Part shown: positions 55,936 to 64,000 of the stretch, in pieces
Position numbering within the stretch: position 1 is the first letter of the stretch
How the letters are laid out: each line of letters starts with the position of its first letter
Origin: Tuctoria greenei
Lineage: Eukaryota > Streptophyta > Magnoliopsida > Poales > Poaceae
Direction: 5' to 3'
Assembly: GCA_036927565.1 (NCBI GenBank)
Contig: JAYESD010000002.1
Location: 225,329,605 to 225,393,604, forward strand
DNA: 64,000 nucleotides
The notes under the pieces: generated by a model
Database searches by the model: none
Told to the model about the DNA's origin: nothing
Seen by the model: only the letters and a program-made list of their open reading frames with translations
Position numbers and translations under genes: made by a program

Positions 55936-58329
55936 CTAACCCTGACCTGATCTTGGGCATTGATTTCCAAAATGTCCCGCTTGACCACAAGTATAGCAAG
56001 TCTTTCTACCAGTGTTGCCAGCAAAGATAGGGCGAGGCTGGTTCTTAGCATAGGCAGACATATTTGGGTGTGGCGCAGGCTGCATAGGTGAGCGAGGTGC
56101 TTGCATGGCGGGCGTTGCCGCATTGGTTGTTGGGGTCGCGGTGGATAAGCCGGTCGATATGCAGCAGTAGACAATTTGTAATATGGTGCAGAAGGCGGTG
56201 CATAGCGAGGATGGACATTGTTTCCTTATGGCTGTCCCTGATATGGCATCTTCCTCTTGTGGTCTAGCTCCATCTCATGAATCTTGTTCTCAACCACAAT
56301 GGCCTTGTCAACCAGCTTATGGAAATTTGCATAGTCAAGATTGAGCAACCAAACCTGAATTTCATTGTTGAGACGCCTCATGAACAGATATTGCTTTCTG
56401 ATATCAGTGCTGGTGTCTTCTTGAGGTATCTAGATAGTTGAGTGAATTTATTGAGGTATTCACTTATACCCATCCTTCTTGCCTGAGATTTTAAAATTCT
56501 TTTCTTCTTAGTATGATGACTCCCTCTGGCACATAGTGAGAGCGGAACATCCCTTTAAATTTAATCCAAGTGATTCCCTTTGGGTTTTCATGAGCATTGC
56601 AAAAAGATTCCCACCAGTCTGCAACAGCTCTAATCAACTGGTGTGAGGCAAATAGAACCTTCTCTTTGGCACCGCACTGGATAATAGCAAGTTTCTTCTC
56701 AACGGACTTCAGCCAATCATCATCTTCCATAGGGTTTGTGGCTTGAGCAAAAGTAGGCGGCCTGGTCCTTATAAACTCTGCCAAACGGTTGTGGTGCGAC
56801 GGGATTGGTGGTGGTGGAGGCATGTGGGGCTGGTTGTTGTTGCCAGCTTGCATCTGTCCCATAGTCTGTATCATGGTCTGCATGTGCTGGTTCTGCATAG
56901 ACAATAGCTTCTCAAGGTTGATAGCTCCCTGGGCAGGTCCCTGGTTGTTCTGAGGTGCTTCATTGTTCTCCTCCTCACCATTAGCATTCCTTTGGTTACA
57001 AGTCATCGACATCTGTTGGTGTAAGAATAGTAGATACGGGAGAATTTAGAATTTGAAAAGAAACGCCCCAACTATATGCATCAAGGTGTATGTAACTAAA
57101 CAATTCCTTTTAATAATACTAATAACCTTATTAGATGATGTGGACAAGATTCCCACAACTCATTACTATGTGCGGATGTGGACAAAATGCTAGACGTCCC
57201 ACAACTCACACCAAGCACACAAGCAGAAGCACACACCAAGAAAATTCAGTACACCACACTAAACACAACTAAGACGATCTAAATGCTTTTCTAACTTCTA
57301 GACAGGAGACCTAGACTTAATTATGTGAACCGTGGTTGTCCTGGCCGTGAGGCGGCGAAGGCGATGACATACATAGGAGCACTCCAAGTCGAGTTGGCCG
57401 TCCATGTAGGTGCTGGAGAGGTAGCTCCACCATTGACCTCCACGGTAGCACATACCTCCTCTTGCTTCTCCATGATGAACAACTTCTTACGGAGGTAACG
57501 GGTCTCTTCCATAGCATCAGCATAGCTATTTCCCAAATTTACCAATACTGCTTGAGATCTGTCGATGGCACGAGAACTTATTTGAGCTATTTCTTGAGGC
57601 CGTAAAACTTCCCTTGTTCCCTTCCTGCTTCGCGGGTGCAGCGTAGAACTAGTATTTCCAACTTGCTCCCGATAAATGCAGCACAATCTAGTAAGCGCAA
57701 CCCAAGCAACATCATCAATAGCTTGCTCCCTGGTGCTTCTCCATGTGGATGCAAAGTGTCGGGTGACCACCTCATCTCTAGCAAGAACAGTAACTTGAGC
57801 CCTCTATTCATTACGTCCACTGCGTGGAATCCTCTTAACATAGTATTTCGGGTGCATTTTGCATAGATCAAGAAACTCCTTCAATTACTTGGCTGCAAAT
57901 TATCCATCAGTGCTGTTGGAACCGAATTCTTGGGCATCACGGTAAACTATGCATTTCTCCTCCTTTCTAGCTTCACTAAGCTGTGATGCATTCCTTTGGG
58001 CTTCCGCTACTTCTTCATGTGCAGCGGGTTCACCCTCTTGTGGTTCCTCCTCATCCTGCGGTTCATCCTCATCTTGGGCTTCATATTCTTCCTCACTATC
58101 ATAGAATTCCACAATCTCATGATCTTCCTCTTCCTCATCATCATTATAGGACTCCACCATTTCAATCCTTCGTCGTGTAGGAGTGTTCATGTTCAACATT
58201 ATCTGCGGGGGAACTCACTTCCTCCTCCTCTTGGGCTGGTTCCATTTGTGGCTCCTTGCGAGGCCTAAGCTTGCTTCCAAGTGGTGGCAAACGAGCTCTC
58301 TTGCGGGTTGTCATTTTGGTGTGAGCCAT
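55936..58329 (-). pseudogene. Element H gag (broken)
   Basis: The likely start is ATG 58329 (MAHTKMTTRKRARLPP). An acidic leader (DDEEEEDHEIVEFYDSEEEY, 57900-58199) is followed by broken segments (57321-57871). A glutamine/proline-rich leader and the capsid domain come next, with MQNQHMQTMIQTMGQMQAG, FAQATNPMEDDDWLKSVEKK and FASHQLIRAVADWWESF (56491-57012). A CCHC knuckle, CYTCGQAGHFGNQC, is read near 55955-56000, just before protease. Frameshifts occur at several points. The acidic N-terminus is longer than I expect for a chromovirus gag, so the first 250 codons may be lineage-specific. Confidence 0.72.
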
Positions 58330-58597
58330 CTACAAGAAAACATAAGAAAAACACGGGAAAACATAAATATCAGTTCTGAAATTGCAGCAGCCATAAATCA
58401 AGATGAGAAGATGTACATTTGCTCAAAAAGATAGAAAAATAGCAAAAATTGCAGAGCAACAAAAAATGTAATTTTCCCACTTTATATAGCTAGTGGAGGC
58501 AAAATAGTGCAAAACTTGCTAATTTTGAATAGGAAAGAGGTCCTAAGTGATTTGTGGTGTCCATTCTAACTAGGCATGCATCCTACACTCAAACACG

Positions 58598-58612
58598 GCT
58601 CTGATACCAATT
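58598..58612 (-). other. Element H primer-binding site (initiator tRNA-Met type)
   Basis: The minus strand reads AATTGGTATCAGAGC right after the LTR end ...GGTGTCACA. Confidence 0.85.
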
Positions 58613-61462
58613 TGTGACACCCGGTTCCGAAAATGAACCAAGCATAATGTATATGTGTGCCCAGGATGTTCAACACACATACACAAGTAATTCATAAACG
58701 GTAAACAGATTTAAACCATGTCTCGAATAATAACACTAATAATAGTACCTTATTAGAAACCAAATAGTCTCGAATACAAGCTCTGAACAATTGCAGCAGA
58801 AGCACACTAAACACTAAGACTCCAAATTCCACAGGCAAGCTTGACGCTAACACGCGCGCCTAGAACTCCTCAAATACCTCCTGGTACTCCACAGTGTTGC
58901 CCGCATCTGAATTTGTTGGGGGGGATAGCAAGGATGAGCACATGTCGTACTCAGCAAGTGTGGGAAAGTATGACATGTAACTTAAACAAGAAATGACAAT
59001 AGAATGGGCTAATTGCATAAAAGTACATTCAACAGTTGAAGATGCAATTATATGATTATTTAGTGTGGTCCTTCCCAAAATAACCCATATAACATCAATT
59101 TCAACTTAAATAACGAATACCAGCATAAATAATCCATAATCAACTCGTAACTGCTCACATGTCCAAATTTCATCAATTCCATATACCAAAGGCAATTAAT
59201 AAAACCAATACCAATTTCCAATCCAATTCCAGCTATTAAACCATATTCAAGTCCAAATTCTAATCATGTGAGGGTCCAAGTTGCTCATAACCGGGAGCAC
59301 GGCTATCATGATAGTTTTGGACACACTCTGCAGAGTTTGTACCACTTTACCCACAAGTTCGTGATTTCATCAACTTTCAATGACTATGGAGTCTCAACTA
59401 TGCCGTCTCACACTTCCTTAGGTGTGTGGCCAAGAGATCACAAAATAGCCTTTACAAAGTGATTACTAGCATATTTAAACCCCACTGAGGTGTCGCGGGT
59501 GCTGATGTCTCCAACTGAGCACATCTAACCAAGGGCCCCCTCTTGAGCCATTCGGATCGCAGGGTAGTCCCACCAATCTTTATAAACCCATACGACTACC
59601 CCTTTCTCGGGGCTTCTTAATGGTCCAAATAGTACTAGTAATACACTAATTAGTCAGCTAGGCCACACCCATACTTGGCCCTGTGGTGGCACCATAAATC
59701 CTGGATGGTCTCTCCACGAACCGGTCCTTAGATCTAAAGCAAGTAAAACAACCAAAACAGTCCAACCCATTCCACATAACCAGCTTGCTTAGATCCCTAG
59801 GCACCATGTTGTTAAAGGATCATTATTATCAATTCTTATCATTCATATGTTCAACAGTTCATTATTAAGCATTATAGTTGATTCCCAAACCCAATTTAGC
59901 ATTGCGAAGCAAAAATTGTATAATATCGTCCCGACTCTCTACATTGTGTTCAAGCGACAAGGGTGGTCATACAAAACTAGTAAACTCCTACAATTGGATT
60001 TTTCCATCAATTTAGACACAAGCATGCTATTTTGCAAAAAAAAAAACCTTTAAAATAGGATCAATATGGTCAAGGACACTTGCCTTGCTCCTAAGCTTGA
60101 CATGGATCAAAGACTTTGATACTCTGGTTCTGCAGGTCCTCGAAAGCACTCTCTATGGCAAAACCTTCTATTTCGAGCGATAAACTTGTAGAACACACAA
60201 TACAAATCAAATAATGCTCATATAGTACTAAATGTGCCATGATATGCATGATTAATGCAATTGTGAAGTAAAACTTGTTAATGAGTTGATATTAATGTTA
60301 ACTAACTAGTTCTAATAGTTTTTAACAAGTTTAGAATTTATTTGAGTCAATTTGGAATTAATTCAGCATAATTCAGATCCAGAGGCCGGACAAGTCCAGT
60401 TTCAGGGGTTGGACTAGTCCGCCCTAGGCAGAGCTGCAAATTAGGGTTTTCTTGATCTGCGAGAATTGGGATTGAATTTGCATGAAATCTTGGATGTAGA
60501 GGGTGTATCACTTGTTTAGAGATCCAAAGATCAAGAATTGTGTGCAACACTTGGGTATTGATTATTAGGATTTGATGAATTGAGTTGATGAAGATTTTGG
60601 ATGAAGAACGTCAATTTTCGAAAGGCCTATGGATATTGATCTTGATTGGCCCTTCTCACTCTTCTCCTCCTTCTCATTACTTCTGGACTTGATATTGACA
60701 TTGGCAACAAGGCAAAAGTGGCAGCAAGGGGTTTTCAACTTGATGGAGAGGTGAGGGTATTGGGTTGTTTATATAGGGGTGGAGAGTTAGGGTTTTCGGG
60801 CGAATTCCAAGTAGAATTTGGTGGGGGGCGTGTGGGCCGATGTGGGGTCCACATGGGATCCTATGAGGTTGTGCACGAAGTTCTTGGGCCCAAATTAGGC
60901 AATTACCCAAAAAGAAATCATGGAGAATAACAGAATCTGAGTTGTTTTCCGAAGGCCGGACTAGTCCGCAGTTGGGACCAGACTAGTCCGTTTGGCAACA
61001 AAAGAAAAAATCAGATTAGTCAGGTGTATAAGGCCGGGCAAGTCCGGGGTTGCAGAATAAAGCACTTCCAGACTAAAATTTTGGATACAATCGGACTAGT
61101 CCACTCGAAATCGGACAAGTCCGGACATCGTCAGAGACTCAACCGGACTAGTCCGCACATTGTGCCGGGCAAATGCGGAGTCTGAAGAAACTGAATTTTC
61201 TGAATGAAAATGGGGACACCGGACTGGTACGGGGTTATGGTTGGACAAGTCTGCACTTCTGAAGAAAATTGAATTTTCTGAATAGAGGATAGGGATAACG
61301 GACTAGTCCTGTTCAAAGGTCGGACAAGTCCGCAACCTGATAGACTGAAATTTCCAGTTTAGCCCTAAATTCATTTCAATCTTGTTCCTTTTTACATGAA
61401 TTAATGTTAAACTTGTATGAGTACGCATGCATTGCATTGTGCATGAAAATGAGGGTGTTACA
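58613..61462 (-). repeat. Element H 5' LTR (2850 bp)
   Basis: Plus-strand borders are TGTGACACCC...GGGTGTTACA, giving imperfect inverted ends. A minus-strand TATA region (TATATAAA) is at 60768-60775. Palindrome copies lie at 60385-60425 and densely at 60955-61335. The first half on the element strand matches LTR I (22754-24180). No gene is seen inside. Confidence 0.85.
60955..61335. repeat. Palindrome cluster in H 5' LTR
   Basis: About a dozen CGGAC-WW-GTCCG-like words, many with substitutions, in the U3 part upstream of the TATA box on the element strand. Confidence 0.85.
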
Positions 61463-63682
61463 TCAATCAAGAGTTCATGCTGGTTGCTTATAAGGTGAAT
61501 CAAGGTTAAGCCTGATTTTAAATGGTTTTAGGTGTATGACTCCAAACCATGATTGTGAACCTCCATGATATGAGATCCATCAAAGATTAATCATGCTCAA
61601 AACCTTGGAAGGGACTTAGATGAGGTTCTGTAATGATTTCTAAAAATCAAAGGAAAAGCTAAACTTGGTCCCAATGGTTTTTATGGCAAGGTCTTATACG
61701 GGCTCCCATAATTCATCAAGTATGCACATCGAGCTATACAGATTAAATTCTGTACCAAAACAGTGCCTAAAAATATGGAGTAATTACAGTGGCTTCCATA
61801 GGTCATATATGTAAAGCTAGCAAACTTTCAGCACTAGTTATGCAAGAATGTGGCCTCCATAGTTCTCTAAGTCCTCTCTCTTCTCCGAGTTTCCAGAGAT
61901 AAACTGTAGTTTTTTCATAGATCAAAGTATTTTTCCTGGTAGTCTTGGTCACAATGAGTCCAAGAAAATTAGTTTCACATATTTCTCAGCTTCCTAAATG
62001 CAGATATGAATTTTAGAACTTTCAATGTTTTTCTGAAAATATTTCTGGACTGTTTATTGATTTTCAATTAATCTGAGACAAACCTCTAGAATTCCCCCTT
62101 AAAGAAGGTTACTAAGGCTGAAATTTTATTGGGATTCAAGGATAGTATGAGGAACATTATGGCCAAGTTTGAGATTTTTTCATGGGGAGAATCTCCTGGA
62201 ATTAATTCCTAAAGGAATATAGAAATTGAATTTTTCAGAAAATCATATCGATTTTATGACCATATAAATTGCACTATTACAAATTATATATAAAGATGAG
62301 TTCAATAAAATTTGTTTGGGAATTGTTGGAGTTTCCTACTAAGAGAAATGAATTTCTAAACTTTTGGCCTTTCGATTTATTTGCCTAAAGAAAATTCACA
62401 ATATGGCTGCCATGTGGGCCCTCAGTTTTAAACCCACCACTTAAATGGAACCACACACGGGTGCAACAGAGTTATGATGAACAGCCATGTACAATCAGAG
62501 GGCAGCAAAGGATCCGGGCGAGTGCAACACTCACTGGCCAATGGGGCTCGCTCCCCTTCTCCTTCTTCCTCAGCATGCCGGCAACCAGTGTGGCAGTGGG
62601 TGTTCGCGCCTCGCCGGAGGAGAGCTCGCCTGCGCCAAGCACCGCAAAAATGGCCGCCAGAGTGTTTATGACCCGGAGAGCATGAAGGGATGGCCGAAGC
62701 CAGCCGACACTAGCCGGAGGCTAGCCGGCGGCGTGTGGCGGCGAAGTCCCATCTTCGGTGCTCGATCTCACTGTAGAGTGGGCAAAACTTGACGCTGTTT
62801 CTTCGAGGAGGTTCACATAGATGAGGAGAACTTCGGCAAGTGGTTACTTTGGCCGAAAAGGGCCGAAGTTTATGGCGCACCATGGAGACTAGAGTGGTTC
62901 AAGGAGGCGGCCACAAGATTTGATTTCCCGATGCCATTACTCCATTATTCTTCAAACGGTATTCTCGAGAGTAATCACCAGAATGTCTAGAATATACTGT
63001 ATAATAGGAATGAAGTGGCGCTGACAATAGAGAATGAATTTCTATTCTTAAGTTCCGGGTTCCGTGGATACCACCAATGGTAAAACTCAAAATACGGTCT
63101 AAAGGTATAAAAGTTGGCCAAGCGGCTTGGTGATCACAAAGGAAACATAAAAGTGAACCTTTTGGCGATGTTGTGGAGCGAGAGAGGCACTGGTTTAGCC
63201 GCGCGACATTTCCCCAAGGCGGCATGGTGTGTTGAACGGAACAGAGGAATTCCACATCTTGGCATGGCGCGTAGACAAAGAGGAAGCCGTCTCGTTGTCT
63301 CAGGGAGACAAAGGGGAAACCAGCATGTCAGTTGATGGCTTCGTCCAGGCCAGGGAGGCAGCAGGCGCTCCGGTTGATGAAGACTTCCGGCATCAACACT
63401 ACAATGTGCAGAGCGTGTCTGCTGTGCAAGCTAGAGATCTAGAGCAAGAGGATGTCTCTCGGGCATACCAGAGAGGTCGAGGAGGGCTCGGCACAGCTGT
63501 CCCATGGCTCAGACGAGCAAGGAGTCGATGTTAGCTGTGCTTGACGAAGAACAGAGAGACGACGACCTAGCGTCGAGCTAGAACATGAGCTGAGCAGAGG
63601 CAAGCCAAGTGCATTTGCCGTGCGGAAGAAATATCGGGCAGGGGGGGTAAGGAGGAGAGCAACATGCTTTCTCTCGAGAGTT
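61463..63682. other. Unassigned DNA right of element H
   Basis: The first kilobase (61463-62400) is A/T-rich without coding frames I can support. From about 62460 to 62760 and 63120 to 63660 the DNA is GC-richer with short overlapping open frames (65-101 codons) on the plus strand. These frames have arginine/alanine/proline-biased composition typical of GC-rich non-coding DNA, and I recognise no domain. It could be host intergenic DNA or an LTR of an unrecognised element. I see no LTR borders or target duplication. Confidence 0.35.
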
Positions 63683-63685
63683 TTA

Positions 63686-63806
63686 GACTATCCGCACTCG
63701 TTCATCTATACTCTACTCTATACACTATTCTTCTTCTAATTTTACAGCATTTACTCTAAATTTATATTACCCAGTATTGTTTACAGTAGAACCGGTGTGG
63801 GTGGTC
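63686..63806. mobile_element. MITE-like element (121 bp, TTA target duplication)
   Basis: Terminal inverted repeats GACTATCCGCACTCGTTC and GAACCGGTGTGGGTGGTC match at 13 of 18 positions, with most mismatches being transitions. The interior is A/T-rich. TTA flanks both ends (63683-63685 and 63807-63809). A three-base TTA duplication with short inverted repeats fits a PIF/Harbinger (Tourist-type) miniature element. It has no coding capacity. Confidence 0.6.
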
Positions 63807-63809
63807 TTA

Positions 63810-64000
63810 CACTTGGATTCAAAGGTAAAGCAGACAGCTCAGTGGCGCGCTGGGAAGCCAAGGGAAACAGAGCAAAGTCGGTTAAGCCGACCTGACAGGT
63901 TGGTCCCAGCATTTAAACACACCCCAACAGCAGTTTAAGCTTCCAATTAAATTAGCGAATGATCTCCTAAATTTATAAAACTTGGCAGGGTGGTAAAGTA
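63810..64000. other. Right-edge flank, unassigned
   Basis: No coding frame. A GCCGACCTGACAGGTTGGTCCCA stretch and CATTTAAACACACC resemble words found near grass LTR promoters, but no LTR border can be set. Confidence 0.2.

Larger units (their letters stand above)
52005..61462 (-). mobile_element. Tekay-like chromovirus H (Gypsy, degraded, 3' LTR truncated)
   Basis: A minus-strand Ty3/Gypsy element: 5' LTR 61462-58613 (2850 bases, long for a plant Gypsy element), tRNA-iMet primer site, gag from ATG 58329, protease, RT, RNase H, integrase, chromodomain, polypurine tract and a 471-base stub of 3' LTR. The C-terminal chromodomain places it among chromoviruses, and the arrangement resembles the Tekay/Del clade. 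Many frameshifts and stops show it is old. The left LTR is cut at 52005, joined to element C; the right border is followed by TCAAT with no partner copy left. Confidence 0.82.

Noticed and set aside
62474..63534. Overlapping plus-strand open frames as a host gene
   Set aside because: Several frames are open at once in GC-rich DNA, with biased composition and no domain; typical of chance frames.

Overview
The window is repeat-rich plant nuclear DNA, most likely from a grass (Poaceae). It consists almost entirely of nested LTR retrotransposons, and I see no convincing host gene, rRNA, tRNA or CRISPR array. The grass assignment rests on family resemblance: Opie/Ji-like SIRE-type Copia elements, a CRM-like chromovirus, a Tekay-like chromovirus and Athila-like Gypsy elements. 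I cannot name the species.

Elements are lettered A to I here. Left nest (1-22753): a 3'-half Copia element F (minus strand; LTR 243-772 plus 20015-21151, then a third-ORF pseudogene up to 22753) was hit inside its LTR by Athila-like element B (minus, 773-20009, target duplication GAGCA). B was in turn hit by the Copia element A (plus, 4536-14808, target duplication TTTAA). At 22754 F is cut by the start of a large Gypsy LTR (I, plus, 22754-24180).

Middle nest (24181-52004): Athila-like element C (plus) interrupts I. C carries CRM-like element E (minus, 29629-49007, target duplication GACAT). E carries the youngest element, Opie-like Copia D (plus, 31852-43720, target duplication AAATG). D has long intact gag and pol frames, a third env-position ORF and almost identical LTRs. 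The right LTR of C is cut at 52004 and fused to a truncated LTR of Tekay-like element H (minus, 52005-61462; its complete LTR is 58613-61462). From 61463 to 64000 the DNA is unassigned except for a 121-bp MITE-like element.

B and C hold gag, protease and an ATHILA-ORF1-like second protein, but no reverse transcriptase, RNase H or integrase, so they must have moved using enzymes from another element. In both, the second ORF lies about 260 bases behind its own TATA box. D and F carry a different-looking third ORF in the same env-like position.

The most striking unexplained signal is a dense, irregularly spaced palindrome, CGGAC-WW-GTCCG (WW = TA, AA or TT). It fills the LTRs of two unrelated superfamilies (Copia D and F, Gypsy H and I). 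It recurs in the D pol-ORF3 spacer and enters the D gag coding sequence, where it encodes an RTSPV-type peptide repeat. Two rearrangement points fall on copies of it. All LTR borders and target duplications were read by eye; LTR divergence statements are visual estimates.
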